The notes: generated by a model not told the origin, from the letters alone. Shown: positions 12,905 to 21,791, counted from the first letter of the stretch. The stretch is 38,681 bases of DNA from Rhodoferax sp. UBA5149 (GCF_002413825.1 NZ_DHXT01000067.1:12255-50935), one strand, 5' to 3'. Numbers and translations: made by a program.

Positions 12905-13087
12905 TCAGTCGATCTTGGCTGCGTCCTCGACTTCACTCGCCACTGGACGAGGCCACACAGGTTTGAGCTTGGTCACATTCGCGACGGCCAGCGTGTATCC
13001 GCAACCAGCCTGGCAGGCAGTCAAGGCGCCTCCCTGAACCTCCAAGTCCGCCTCGTGCAGAGTGACCGTAAGACCTTCAAGTGACAT
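12905..13087 (-). CDS. Possible small protein, uncertain
   Basis: A 60-codon frame starting MSLEGLTVTLHEADLEVQGG, containing TACQAGCGYTLAVANVT and ending EVEDAAKID, lies just upstream of the methyltransferase gene on the same strand. Its alternation of polar and hydrophobic residues looks protein-like, and it has two nearby cysteines. Only a weak GGAAAAG precedes the ATG at a long distance. An alternative start lies 8 codons further up at 13111. The plus strand is also open here, so this may be chance. No family recognised. Confidence 0.22.
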   Translation of the reverse strand: MSLEGLTVTLHEADLEVQGGALTACQAGCGYTLAVANVTKLKPVWPRPVASEVEDAAKID

Positions 13088-13217
13088 AAAACAAACTTTT
13101 CCGAAAAACATTCCGGAGTAGCTTGCACAGGCAAAGATGGATGCTGCGTTGCAATAGAATGACGCAACCTGCTTTTGCTGGTTACGAAGCAGTTACTCAA
13201 AACATAGAAAGCCAAGT

Positions 13218-13661
13218 ATGTCCGAATTAGCAACAACCGTGGTCAAGAAGCGTCCCGAATTCCGCAATATCAACGCATTCAAAGACCTTCCAACCTACCG
13301 GTGGCCACTGGCCTCGATGGTCTCGGGCATGCACCGCTTCAGCGGCCTCATCATGGTCTTGCTGATGCCCTTCACCATCTGGATGTTTGACGCCTCGATC
13401 AGTTCGGAAATTTCCTTTGCACACTTCACATCCGCATTCAGTGCGGGTCTTGGATTTGTGCCAGGATGGTTCATGAAGCTGGTCGCGCTGGGGCTGATGT
13501 GGGCCTACTTGCACCACTTCTTTGCGGGTCTGCGCAATGTCTGGATGGAGACCACCCACATGTCGAGCAAGGAAGCAGGGCGCAAGTCGGCCGTGCTGAC
13601 CCTGCTGCTGGCCCTGGGCCTGACCGCCGTACTTGGCGCGAAGCTGTTCGGACTCTATTGA
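13218..13661 (+). CDS. sdhC: Succinate dehydrogenase cytochrome b556 subunit
   Basis: SdhC is a membrane anchor of complex II, binding heme b and ubiquinone with SdhD. The 147-residue product has three hydrophobic helices (about 44-58, 82-105 and 124-145). The quinone-site motif SGMHRFSG (residues 36-43) holds the expected Ser and Arg. The heme-side segment AYLHHFFAGLRNVWME follows. ATG 13218 is preceded by AGAAAG. It is the first gene of sdhCDAB-sdhE-gltA, which runs on one strand without terminators. A TAGAAT about 60 bases upstream is the likely -10. Confidence 0.95.
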   Translation: MSELATTVVKKRPEFRNINAFKDLPTYRWPLASMVSGMHRFSGLIMVLLMPFTIWMFDASISSEISFAHFTSAFSAGLGFVPGWFMKLVALGLMWAYLHHFFAGLRNVWMETTHMSSKEAGRKSAVLTLLLALGLTAVLGAKLFGLY

Positions 13662-13717
13662 ACCCAACACTGGTTGCGGTTCAACCAGCCTTCTTTTCAT
13701 CTCACTAGGAATTGACC

Positions 13718-14083
13718 ATGTCTGTTAACTATGGCTCCAAGCGTCTGGTCGTTGGCGCGCACTACGGTCTGCGCGATTGGCTCAGCCAACTCGTTACGGG
13801 CGTTCTGATGGCCCTCTTTACCGTGATCGTGCTGGCCCAGGTGATCTTCACCAAGGGCAGCATGGGCTACGACAAGTGGGCCGGTATTTTTTCCACGCAG
13901 TGGATGAAAGTAATCACCTTCACCGTCATCCTTGCCCTGCTCTACCACGCTTGGGTGGGTATTCGCGAAATCTTGATGGACTATGCAAAGCCGATGTCGA
14001 TTCGCCTGTCCTTGCAGGTCTTTTTCATCGCGTGGCTGGTCGGATGTGCCGGCTGGGCTGTTCAAGTCCTGTGGCGTCTTTGA
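13718..14083 (+). CDS. sdhD: Succinate dehydrogenase membrane anchor subunit
   Basis: SdhD is the second anchor of complex II. The 121-residue product has three membrane helices (about 25-44, 62-80 and 96-118). The heme-ligand and quinone residues are in LLYHAWVGIREILMDY: His77, Asp88 and Tyr89, spaced as in the family. It starts at ATG 13718 with AGGA at 8 bases upstream; an in-frame TTG two codons earlier is less likely. The gap to sdhC is 56 bases and to sdhA 29 bases. Confidence 0.95.
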   Translation: MSVNYGSKRLVVGAHYGLRDWLSQLVTGVLMALFTVIVLAQVIFTKGSMGYDKWAGIFSTQWMKVITFTVILALLYHAWVGIREILMDYAKPMSIRLSLQVFFIAWLVGCAGWAVQVLWRL

Positions 14084-14112
14084 ACCCACTTTACTTCCAA
14101 GGCTGAAATTTA

Positions 14113-15909
14113 ATGACTTATTCCGTAACCAAACGAAAATTTGACGTCGTCATTGTGGGGGCCGGTGGCTCTGGCATGCGCGCCTCGCTGCAGTTGGCAA
14201 ATGCAGGACTCAACGTCGCGGTCCTGTCCAAGGTGTTTCCCACACGGTCGCACACGGTGGCGGCGCAAGGCGGCATCGGCGCCTCGCTGGGCAACATGTC
14301 GGAAGACAACTGGCACTATCACTTCTACGACACCATCAAGGGCTCCGACTGGCTCGGCGACCAGGATGCGATTGAATTCATGTGCCGCGAAGCGTCCAAT
14401 GTCGTTTACGACCTGGAGCACATGGGCATGCCGTTCGACCGCAACCCCGACGGCACAATTTACCAGCGTCCGTTCGGTGGCCACACTGCCAACTACGGCG
14501 AGAAGCCGGTGCAGCGCGCCTGCGCGGCGGCCGATCGCACCGGTCATGCGATGCTGCACACCCTGTATCAGCAGAACGTCAAGTCCAAAACCAACTTCTT
14601 TGTGGAATGGATGGCCCTGGACCTGATCCGCGACGCCGACGGTGACGTCGTGGGCGTGACCGCGCTGGAAATGGAAACCGGCGACCTGCACATTCTGGAA
14701 GCCAAAACCGTGTTGCTGGCGACCGGCGGCGCAGGGCGCATCTATGCCGCGTCGACCAACGCCTTCATCAATACCGGTGACGGCCTGGGGCTGGCGGCAC
14801 GAGCAGGCATCCCGCTGCAGGACATGGAATTCTGGCAATTTCACCCGACGGGCGTGGCCGGTGCTGGCGTGCTGCTCACCGAGGGCTGCCGCGGCGAAGG
14901 TGCCATCCTGGTCAACAGCAATGGCGAGCGTTTCATGGAACGCTATGCGCCCACCCTGAAGGACTTGGCCCCGCGTGACTTCGTGTCCCGCTGCATGGAC
15001 CAGGAAATCAAGGAAGGGCGTGGCTGCGGTCCCAACAAGGACTACATCCTGCTCAAGCTCGACCATCTGGGGGCCGAAACCATCCATAAACGCCTGCCCT
15101 CGGTGTATGAAATCGGTGTGAACTTCGCCAACGTCGACATCACCCGTGAACCGATTCCCGTGGTCCCCACGAACCATTATCAGATGGGCGGCATACCGAC
15201 CAACATCAACGGGCAGGTCGTGGTGCCAAAAAACGGTGTCAATGAAGTCGTCAACGGCCTTTATGCCGTGGGTGAATGTTCTTGCGTCAGCGTTCACGGC
15301 GCCAACCGCCTGGGCACCAATTCACTGCTCGACCTGCTGGTATTCGGCCGCGCCGCTGGCAACCACATCGTCGAGTTTGCCGGTAAAACCAAGACCCACA
15401 AGCCTCTGCCCGCCGATGCCGCCGATGCGTCATTGCTCCGCTTAAACCGCTTGGAATCCTCCACCGCAGGCGAATACGCGCAAGACGTGGCCGACGACAT
15501 TCGCGCGACCATGCAACAACACGCCGGGGTGTTCCGGACCCAGGCCAGCATGGACGAAGGCGTCGCCAAGATCGCCAAGTTGCGCGAACGCGTCGGTGGC
15601 ATCACCTTGGCCGACAAGTCCAAGGTATTCAACACCGCCCGCATCGAAGCGCTTGAAGTTGACAATATGATCGAAGTGGCGCAAGCCACCATGGTCTCGG
15701 CAGCAGCGCGGCATGAATGTCGCGGGGCGCACACGGTCCTGGAGTATGAGCGTCCGGCTGACGACGCCGACTGTCCATTGGGCCGTGACGACACGAACTG
15801 GCTCAAGCACACCTTGTGGCACAGCGCCACGAACAGTCTCAGCTACAAGCCGGTCAATCTCAAGCCGCTGACGGTCGCGTCAGTCCCGCCCAAAGTCCGT
15901 ACATTCTGA
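14113..15909 (+). CDS. sdhA: Succinate dehydrogenase flavoprotein subunit
   Basis: SdhA oxidises succinate to fumarate with covalently bound FAD. The 598-residue product has the FAD-binding VVIVGAGGSGMRASLQLA near residues 12-29. The flavinylation site is SHTVAAQGGIGAS with His47. Substrate-site segments are EFWQFHPTGVAGAGVL, RLGTNSLLDLLVFGRAAG and YQMGGIPTN. Length is standard (about 590). Start at ATG 14113 has AAGG 11 bases upstream. SdhE, encoded two genes downstream, is the flavinylation factor for this subunit. Confidence 0.98.
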   Translation: MTYSVTKRKFDVVIVGAGGSGMRASLQLANAGLNVAVLSKVFPTRSHTVAAQGGIGASLGNMSEDNWHYHFYDTIKGSDWLGDQDAIEFMCREASNVVYDLEHMGMPFDRNPDGTIYQRPFGGHTANYGEKPVQRACAAADRTGHAMLHTLYQQNVKSKTNFFVEWMALDLIRDADGDVVGVTALEMETGDLHILEAKTVLLATGGAGRIYAASTNAFINTGDGLGLAARAGIPLQDMEFWQFHPTGVAGAGVLLTEGCRGEGAILVNSNGERFMERYAPTLKDLAPRDFVSRCMDQEIKEGRGCGPNKDYILLKLDHLGAETIHKRLPSVYEIGVNFANVDITREPIPVVPTNHYQMGGIPTNINGQVVVPKNGVNEVVNGLYAVGECSCVSVHGANRLGTNSLLDLLVFGRAAGNHIVEFAGKTKTHKPLPADAADASLLRLNRLESSTAGEYAQDVADDIRATMQQHAGVFRTQASMDEGVAKIAKLRERVGGITLADKSKVFNTARIEALEVDNMIEVAQATMVSAAARHECRGAHTVLEYERPADDADCPLGRDDTNWLKHTLWHSATNSLSYKPVNLKPLTVASVPPKVRTF

Positions 15910-15934
15910 TCCGGTGAGTCAAGGAGAACATTAC

Positions 15935-16639
15935 ATGGCGAAACGCACCTTCCATATTTACCGCTACGATCCGGACCGGGACAGCAAACCCTATATGCAA
16001 ACCATCGATGTCGAACTCGATGGCAGCGAGCGGATGCTACTGGACGCCCTGACCAAGCTCAAGGCGGTCGACCCCGCGATCTCGTTCCGGCGCTCCTGCC
16101 GCGAGGGCGTTTGCGGCTCCGACGCCATGAACATCAACGGCAAGAACGGTCTGGCCTGCCTGACCAACATGCTCACGCTCAAGGGCCCGATCGTCCTCAA
16201 GCCCTTGCCAGGTCTGCCGGTCATCCGCGATTTGATCGTGGACATGACCCAATTTTTCACGCAGTACAACTCGATCAAGCCTTATCTGATCAACGACACC
16301 GTGCCGCCCGAGAAGGAGCGCCTGCAAAGCCCTGAAGAACGCGAAGTGCTCAACGGTTTGTACGAGTGCATTCTGTGCGCAAGCTGCTCCACAAGCTGCC
16401 CGAGCTTCTGGTGGAATCCCGATAAATTCGTCGGTCCGGCCGGGCTTCTGCAAGCCTATCGCTTTCTCGCCGACAGCCGGGATCAAGCCACCGGGGAACG
16501 ACTGGACAACCTGGAAGACCCCTACCGGCTGTTCCGTTGCCACTCCATCATGAATTGTGTTGACGTATGTCCCAAGGGTCTCAATCCCACCAAGGCGATT
16601 GGCAAGATCAAGGAAATGATGGTTCGACGAACCGTCTGA
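15935..16639 (+). CDS. sdhB: Succinate dehydrogenase iron-sulfur subunit
   Basis: SdhB passes electrons from FAD to quinone through three clusters. The 234-residue product has the [2Fe-2S] ligands Cys55, Cys60, Asp63 and Cys75 (SCREGVCGSDAM, GLAC). The [4Fe-4S] motif is CILCASCSTSCPSF, and the [3Fe-4S] region is CHSIMNCVDVCPKG. The Asp in the first cluster is the same as in E. coli. ATG 15935 is preceded by AAGGAG at 8 bases; an in-frame GTG seven codons upstream lies ahead of that site and is rejected. Confidence 0.98.
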   Translation: MAKRTFHIYRYDPDRDSKPYMQTIDVELDGSERMLLDALTKLKAVDPAISFRRSCREGVCGSDAMNINGKNGLACLTNMLTLKGPIVLKPLPGLPVIRDLIVDMTQFFTQYNSIKPYLINDTVPPEKERLQSPEEREVLNGLYECILCASCSTSCPSFWWNPDKFVGPAGLLQAYRFLADSRDQATGERLDNLEDPYRLFRCHSIMNCVDVCPKGLNPTKAIGKIKEMMVRRTV

Positions 16640-16659
16640 AGTAGTCCGGGAACAGCCAA

Positions 16660-16962
16660 GTGATTGACCGACTGATCAATGAGCGGGAACTGAGTAAACT
16701 CAGATGGCGTTGTCGTCGGGGTTTGCTGGAAAACGACCTTTTCATCGAGCGCTTTTTCAAGCGCTTTGCGGCGGGTCTGACGCTCAGACAATCCGAGGCG
16801 CTTTCCGTGCTGATGGATCTCGGGGACAACGACTTGCTGGACCTGCATCTGGCAAGAAAATCTCTGGCACAACTGAATCCCGAACTCGACCGTGACGATA
16901 TCCGGGAAGTATTGAATATGTTGAAAGAAACCGCTGAAAGGCCAAAAAATGAAGTTAGCTGA
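16660..16962 (+). CDS. sdhE: FAD assembly factor SdhE
   Basis: SdhE (YgfY) promotes covalent attachment of FAD to SdhA. The 100-residue helical product carries the essential RGxxE motif as RRGLLENDL (Arg20, Gly21, Glu24). It also has the later conserved LMDLGDNDLLDLHL. The start is GTG at 16660 with GGGAA upstream. It follows sdhB by 20 bases, and its last 14 bases overlap the start of gltA, so translation of the two is probably coupled. Confidence 0.93.
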   Translation: MIDRLINERELSKLRWRCRRGLLENDLFIERFFKRFAAGLTLRQSEALSVLMDLGDNDLLDLHLARKSLAQLNPELDRDDIREVLNMLKETAERPKNEVS

Positions 16963-18259
16963 CAATAAAGCCACCCTGTCGTTTAGCAACGGCAGTCCCA
17001 GCGTTGACCTGCCGGTGTACCAAGGCAGCGTCGGACCGGATGTCGTGGACATCCGCAAACTGTACGCGCAAACCGGCATGTTTACGTACGATCCAGGCTT
17101 TCTGTCCACGGCGTCCTGCCAGTCGGCAATCACTTATATTGATGGCGACAAAGGTGAATTGCTGTACCGCGGCTACCCGATTGAACAGTTGGCGACCAAC
17201 TGCGACTTCATGGAAACCTGTCATCTTTTGCTGTACGGGAACCTGCCGGATGTTGCGGCCAAAGCAGGTTTCGTCAAACGCGTAACCAACCACACCATGG
17301 TGAACGAGCAGATGCAGTTCTTCCTGCGCGGCTTTCGCCGTGATGCCCATCCGATGGCCATCATGACCGGCCTGGTGGGAGCACTGTCGGCCTTCTACCA
17401 CGACAGCACCGACATCAATAACCCGGAGCACCGTGAAATCTCGGCCATCCGGCTGATTGCCAAAATGCCCACACTGGTGGCCATGGCGTACAAGTACAGT
17501 GCCGGCCAGCCTTACATGTACCCCAAGAACAACCTGAGTTACGCAGGCAACTTCCTGCACATGATGTTCGCCACGCCGTGCGAGGAATATGTGGTCAACC
17601 CCGTCATCGAACGCGCCTTGGACCGCATCTTCGTGCTGCATGCTGACCACGAACAAAACGCCTCCACGTCCACGGTTCGCCTGTGCGGCAGTTCTGGCAC
17701 CAACCCGTTTGCGGCTATTGCTGCGGGCGTCGCGTGCCTATGGGGTCCGGCACATGGTGGCGCCAATGAGGCCTGCCTGAACATGCTCGAAGACATCCAG
17801 AAAATGGGCGGTATTTCCAAAGTCGGTCAGTTCATGGAACAGGTCAAGGACAAGAATTCCGGCGTCAAGCTGATGGGTTTTGGGCACCGGGTCTACAAAA
17901 ACTATGACCCGCGCGCCAAGCTCATGCAGGAAACCTGCAAGGAAGTTCTCGCCGCGCTCGGCCTGGAAAATGACCCCTTGTTCAAGCTGGCGATGGCACT
18001 GGAAAAAATTGCGCTGGAAGACGAATATTTTGTGTCGCGCAAGCTCTACCCCAACGTCGACTTCTATTCCGGCATCGTGCAGCGCGCCATTGGTATTCCA
18101 GTGGGCCTGTTCACCGCGGTCTTCGCGCTGGCGCGCACTGTCGGCTGGATTGCGCAACTCAACGAAATGATTGGCGACCCCGAGTACAAGATTGGCCGCC
18201 CACGCCAACTGTTCACCGGCGCCGTCAAGCGGGATGTCCAGCCGATTTCCCAACGCTGA
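16949..18259 (+). CDS. gltA: Citrate synthase
   Basis: GltA condenses acetyl-CoA and oxaloacetate to citrate, the entry step of the TCA cycle. The 436-residue product is of the Gram-negative type-II class, which is hexameric and NADH-sensitive in relatives. Visible are GELLYRGYPIEQLA, HADHEQNASTSTVRL, the catalytic histidines in WGPAHGGANEA and GFGHRVYKNYDPRA, and the catalytic aspartate in YPNVDFYSGI. ATG 16949 has AAAGG upstream and overlaps sdhE by 14 bases. It is the last gene of the sdh cluster and is followed by a terminator. Confidence 0.98.
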   Translation: MKLADNKATLSFSNGSPSVDLPVYQGSVGPDVVDIRKLYAQTGMFTYDPGFLSTASCQSAITYIDGDKGELLYRGYPIEQLATNCDFMETCHLLLYGNLPDVAAKAGFVKRVTNHTMVNEQMQFFLRGFRRDAHPMAIMTGLVGALSAFYHDSTDINNPEHREISAIRLIAKMPTLVAMAYKYSAGQPYMYPKNNLSYAGNFLHMMFATPCEEYVVNPVIERALDRIFVLHADHEQNASTSTVRLCGSSGTNPFAAIAAGVACLWGPAHGGANEACLNMLEDIQKMGGISKVGQFMEQVKDKNSGVKLMGFGHRVYKNYDPRAKLMQETCKEVLAALGLENDPLFKLAMALEKIALEDEYFVSRKLYPNVDFYSGIVQRAIGIPVGLFTAVFALARTVGWIAQLNEMIGDPEYKIGRPRQLFTGAVKRDVQPISQR

Positions 18260-18273
18260 ACCCTTGTTATTTG

Positions 18274-18309
18274 AAACGCCCGCCGGATGGCAACACCGGC
18301 GGGCGTTTT
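18274..18309 (+). terminator. Rho-independent terminator after gltA
   Basis: A 13-bp perfect stem, AAACGCCCGCCGG (18274-18286) with its complement (18296-18308), and a 9-base loop are followed by TTTTG. It begins 15 bases after the gltA stop and separates the TCA cluster from the leucine genes. Confidence 0.9.
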
Positions 18310-18370
18310 GCTTTGGAACGCAAGGGCTTCACCACGCCGCATAAAATGATGGATTGCCAAGGAAAAACAC

Positions 18371-19843
18371 ATGGGCCGCATAAACATTGAGACGCTCGGG
18401 CGCACGCTTTACGACAAACTCTGGGACGAGCACGTTGTCCACACGGAAGAAGACGGCACCGCCATCTTGTACATAGACCGCCATCTGGTGCACGAAGTCA
18501 CCAGCCCGCAAGCCTTTGAAGGACTACGCCAGGCGGGCCGCAAGGTATGGCGTATCAGCTCGATCGTTGCCACGGCCGACCACAACACGCCCACCACCGG
18601 CTGGGAGTTGGGCTATGACGGCATCACCGACCCCACCAGCAAAGAGCAGGTCATGATGCTGGACACCAATATGCACGAGTTCGGCGCGGCCGCCTACTTC
18701 CCCTTCCTGTCCAAGCGCCAGGGGATTGTCCACGTCATCGGGCCGGAAAATGGTGCCACGCTGCCGGGCATGACCGTGGTGTGCGGCGATTCCCACACCT
18801 CCACGCATGGCGCGTTTGGCGCCTTGGCCCACGGCATCGGCACCAGCGAGGTGGAACACGTGATGGCCACGCAAACCCTGCTGGCCAAAAAAGCAAAAAA
18901 CATGCTGGTGCGGGTAGACGGCACCCTGCCGCGAGGCTGCAGCGGCAAAGATATCGTACTGGCCATCATCGGCAAGATCGGAACAGCGGGCGGCAACGGC
19001 TATACCATTGAGTTTGCCGGTGCGGCGATTCGTGCTTTGAGCATGGAAGGCCGCATGACCGTGTGCAACATGGCGATTGAAGCGGGTGCCCGTGCCGGGC
19101 TGGTCGCGGTGGACGAAAAAACCATCGCCTACGTCAAAGGCCGTCCACTGGCGCCGGGGCACAGCGCTGTCAACGACACAGCAGCGGCCGTCGAATGGGA
19201 CCAGGCCGTAGCCTACTGGAAGACCCTGCACTCTGACGCCAATGCCCGGTTCGACACCGTCGTTGAACTGGATGCTTCTTTGATCATTCCGCAAGTCACC
19301 TGGGGCACGTCGCCCGAGATGGTGCTGGGCATCGACGGCCGCGTGCCCGACCCCGACAAAGAAAAGGACGCCAACAAGCGTAGTGCCATCGAGCGCGCGC
19401 TGGTCTACATGGGACTGGAGCCGGGCAAGGCGCTCGACGACTTGTATGTGGACAAGGTGTTCATCGGTTCCTGCACCAATAGCCGGATTGAAGACATGCG
19501 CGAAGCCGCGGCGCTGGTCAAGAAACTCGGCCAAAAAGTCGCCAAAAACGTCAAACTGGCCATGGTGGTGCCGGGCTCGGGTCTGGTCAAGGAGCAGGCA
19601 GAACGCGAAGGCTTGCATGAGATTTTCAAGGCAGCCGGCTTCGAGTGGCGCGAGCCAGGCTGTTCCATGTGTCTGGCCATGAACGCCGACCGGTTGGAGC
19701 CGGGTGAGCGCTGCGCATCCACCAGCAACCGCAATTTTGAGGGGCGCCAGGGGGCTGGCGGACGCACGCATCTGGTCAGCCCAGCCATGGCCGCTGCTGC
19801 CGCCATTCACGGCCATTTTGTGGACGTCAGGAAGTTTGCCTGA
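18371..19843 (+). CDS. leuC: 3-isopropylmalate dehydratase large subunit
   Basis: With LeuD it isomerises 2- to 3-isopropylmalate in leucine synthesis. The 490-residue product belongs to the aconitase family. The [4Fe-4S] ligands are Cys368 (FIGSCTNSRIEDM), Cys431 and Cys434 (GCSMCLAMN). TVVCGDSHTSTHGAFGALAHG is also present in the substrate region. It is about 10-20 residues longer than many relatives. The N-terminus MGRINIETLGRTLYDKLWDE suggests an extension of eight residues before the usual RTLYDKLWDEH. The start is nevertheless supported by AAGGA seven bases before ATG 18371. leuD follows after 23 bases. Confidence 0.97.
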   Translation: MGRINIETLGRTLYDKLWDEHVVHTEEDGTAILYIDRHLVHEVTSPQAFEGLRQAGRKVWRISSIVATADHNTPTTGWELGYDGITDPTSKEQVMMLDTNMHEFGAAAYFPFLSKRQGIVHVIGPENGATLPGMTVVCGDSHTSTHGAFGALAHGIGTSEVEHVMATQTLLAKKAKNMLVRVDGTLPRGCSGKDIVLAIIGKIGTAGGNGYTIEFAGAAIRALSMEGRMTVCNMAIEAGARAGLVAVDEKTIAYVKGRPLAPGHSAVNDTAAAVEWDQAVAYWKTLHSDANARFDTVVELDASLIIPQVTWGTSPEMVLGIDGRVPDPDKEKDANKRSAIERALVYMGLEPGKALDDLYVDKVFIGSCTNSRIEDMREAAALVKKLGQKVAKNVKLAMVVPGSGLVKEQAEREGLHEIFKAAGFEWREPGCSMCLAMNADRLEPGERCASTSNRNFEGRQGAGGRTHLVSPAMAAAAAIHGHFVDVRKFA

Positions 19844-19866
19844 ACTGACAAGCCAAGGAAATCATC

Positions 19867-20517
19867 ATGCAAAAATTTACATTGCTCAAGGGGCTGGTCG
19901 CCCCGATGGACCGCGAGAACGTCGACACCGACGCCATCATCCCCAAGCAATTCCTGAAGTCGATCCGCAAGACCGGCTTTGGTCAGAATCTGTTTGACGA
20001 GTGGCGCTATCTGGATGCCGGCTTTCCCGGGCAAGACCCCAGCAGTCGCAAGCCCAACCCGGACTTTGTGCTCAATCAACCCCGCTATCAGGGCACGTCC
20101 ATCCTGTTGGCGCGTAAAAACTTCGGCTGCGGATCATCACGCGAACACGCCCCCTGGGCACTCGATCAATATGGCTTTCGCGCCATCATTGCACCGAGCT
20201 ACGCGGACATCTTTTTCAACAACAGTTTCAAAAACGGTTTGTTGCCCATTGTCCTCAGTGAAGCCCAGGTCAGCCAGCTGTTTGACGAGGCCGCGGCCTT
20301 CCCGGGCTACGCGCTGACCATTGACCTGGAGCGCCAGGTCATCGTCAAGCCGGGCGGGGAAGAACTGCGCTTCGAGGTGCAGCCGTTTCGCAAGTACTGC
20401 CTGCTGAATGGCTTTGACGACATTGGCCTGACCTTGCGGCACGCAGACAAGATCAAGGCCTTTGAGGCCCAGCGTCTTGCACAAAAACCATGGCTAGCCC
20501 GCACGCTGATTGCGTAA
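19867..20517 (+). CDS. leuD: 3-isopropylmalate dehydratase small subunit
   Basis: This is the swivel-domain partner of LeuC. The 216-residue product starts MQKFTLLKGLVAPMDRENVD and contains TDAIIPKQFLKSI and the signature NFGCGSSREHAPWAL (about residues 82-96), then PSYADIFFNNSFKNGLLPI. Length is usual. AAGGA lies ahead of ATG 19867. It follows leuC closely, but the gap to leuB is 154 bases and is filled with tandem hairpin repeats. Confidence 0.97.
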   Translation: MQKFTLLKGLVAPMDRENVDTDAIIPKQFLKSIRKTGFGQNLFDEWRYLDAGFPGQDPSSRKPNPDFVLNQPRYQGTSILLARKNFGCGSSREHAPWALDQYGFRAIIAPSYADIFFNNSFKNGLLPIVLSEAQVSQLFDEAAAFPGYALTIDLERQVIVKPGGEELRFEVQPFRKYCLLNGFDDIGLTLRHADKIKAFEAQRLAQKPWLARTLIA

Positions 20518-20530
20518 GCTGCTATACATT

Positions 20531-20647
20531 TTGATACTTTTCGGGACAGTCCGTAGCTACGCATAGCGCACAAGCTCTGTCCTCAATAATTGAGACTTTG
20601 CGGGACAGACCGCAGCTACACGCAGTGAGCAAGCTCTGTCCTCAACA
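20531..20647 (+). repeat. Two tandem 59-bp hairpin repeats between leuD and leuB
   Basis: Copy 1 (20531-20589) and copy 2 (20590-20647) share the order TTGA-ACTTT-CGGGACAG, then CGCAGCTAC-like sequence, then AAGCTCTGTCCTCAA. Each holds a GGACAG/CTGTCC inverted repeat (20544-20549 with 20577-20582, and 20603-20608 with 20636-20641). They fill nearly all of the leuD-leuB gap. They resemble the dispersed palindromic repeats that I recall from related genomes. Function unknown. Confidence 0.8.
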
Positions 20648-20671
20648 CTTTAGAAGCGAGTTAGGTTCATC

Positions 20672-21739
20672 ATGAAGATTGCAGTGTTGCCAGGCGATGG
20701 CATTGGTACCGAAATTGTGGCGGAAGCCGTCAAGGTTTTGAAAGTTCTCGATTTGAAGTTTGAGATGGAAACCGCCTTGGTCGGTGGCGCAGCGTATGAA
20801 GCGCATGGTCACCCTCTGCCGGACGCCACACTCAAGCTGGCCAAAGAGGCGGATGCCATTCTGTTTGGCGCGGTTGGCGACTGGAAATACGACAAGCTCG
20901 ATCGCCCGCTGCGTCCCGAGCAGGCGATTCTGGGTTTGCGTAAAAATCTGGGTCTGTTTGCCAACTTCCGGCCGGCCATCTGCTACGAGCAGCTGGTAGA
21001 CGCATCAAGCCTGAAACCCGAGCTGATAGCCGGCCTCGATATTTTGATCATTCGCGAGCTGACGGGCGACATCTACTTCGGCCAGCCGCGCGGCCGCCGC
21101 ATCGCCACCGACGGGCATTTCCCCGGTGCCGAGGAAGCGTTTGACACCATGCGCTACTCGCGGCCCGAGATCGAACGTATCGCCCACGTCGCGTTCCAGG
21201 CTGCCCGCAAGCGTAGCAAGCGCGTCACCAGCGTGGACAAGGCCAACGTGCTGGAGACCTTCCAATTCTGGAGAGACGTGGTCACCGAGGTCAGCAAGGA
21301 ATACCCCGACGTGGAACTTGACCACATGTACGTGGACAACGCCGCCATGCAACTGGTACGCGCGCCCAAGAAGTTTGACGTGGTGGTCACCGGCAATATG
21401 TTTGGCGACATTTTGAGCGACGAGGCCGCCATGCTGACTGGCTCGATAGGCATGCTGCCCTCGGCTTCGCTGAATGCGAGCAACCAGGGCCTGTACGAAC
21501 CCAGCCACGGCAGCGCACCGGACATTGCCGGCAAAGGCATCGCCAACCCGCTGGCGACCATTTTGAGTGCGGCCATGATGCTGCGCTTTAGCCTGAACCA
21601 GGAAGCGGCGGCCCAGCGTATTGAAAACGCCGTCAAAGTAGTTTTGTCGCAAGGCTTGCGCACGGCCGACATCTTCAGCGAGGGCACCACCCGGGTCAGC
21701 ACCATGGAAATGGGCGCCGCAGTGGTCAAGGCCCTGTAG
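20672..21739 (+). CDS. leuB: 3-isopropylmalate dehydrogenase
   Basis: LeuB oxidatively decarboxylates 3-isopropylmalate, the third step of leucine synthesis, with NAD. The 355-residue product starts MKIAVLPGDGIGTEIVAEAV. It has the arginine-containing substrate region RPLRPEQAILGLRKNLGLFA, the ELTGDIYFGQPRG loop and the metal/substrate segment TGNMFGDILSDEAAML. The cofactor part LYEPSHGSAPDIAGKGIANP is also present. Length is standard. The ribosome-binding site is modest (TTAGG). It follows a 154-base repeat-filled gap and precedes asd by 52 bases. Confidence 0.97.
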   Translation: MKIAVLPGDGIGTEIVAEAVKVLKVLDLKFEMETALVGGAAYEAHGHPLPDATLKLAKEADAILFGAVGDWKYDKLDRPLRPEQAILGLRKNLGLFANFRPAICYEQLVDASSLKPELIAGLDILIIRELTGDIYFGQPRGRRIATDGHFPGAEEAFDTMRYSRPEIERIAHVAFQAARKRSKRVTSVDKANVLETFQFWRDVVTEVSKEYPDVELDHMYVDNAAMQLVRAPKKFDVVVTGNMFGDILSDEAAMLTGSIGMLPSASLNASNQGLYEPSHGSAPDIAGKGIANPLATILSAAMMLRFSLNQEAAAQRIENAVKVVLSQGLRTADIFSEGTTRVSTMEMGAAVVKAL

Positions 21740-21791
21740 ACGCGGTGCAAGGGCTCGCATTCCGGTTATTTGAAATATCTGAAAGGGCAAC

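Larger units (their letters stand above)
12833..13217. other. 385-base gap upstream of sdhC and the methyltransferase gene
   Basis: This stretch separates two divergent genes. It holds a 13-bp perfect palindrome near the methyltransferase promoter, a possible 60-codon minus-strand reading frame (12905-13087), and a likely sdhC promoter -10, TAGAAT at 13155-13160. The -10 lies inside a TGCGT/ACGCA inverted repeat (13145-13165). A small stem CTGCTT/AAGCAG (13169-13192) would lie in the sdh leader. No clear -35 was found for sdhC. Nothing else is recognisable. Confidence 0.4.

Noticed and set aside
14110..15297. A 395-codon minus-strand frame opposite sdhA
   Set aside because: It is a shadow of sdhA with the same His/Gln/Val-rich antisense composition, and no promoter or start signal was seen.
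18313..18347. TTGGAA and TAAAAT before leuC as a promoter
   Set aside because: The spacing of 23 bp is too long for a sigma-70 promoter, and no better pair was found in the 60-base gap.
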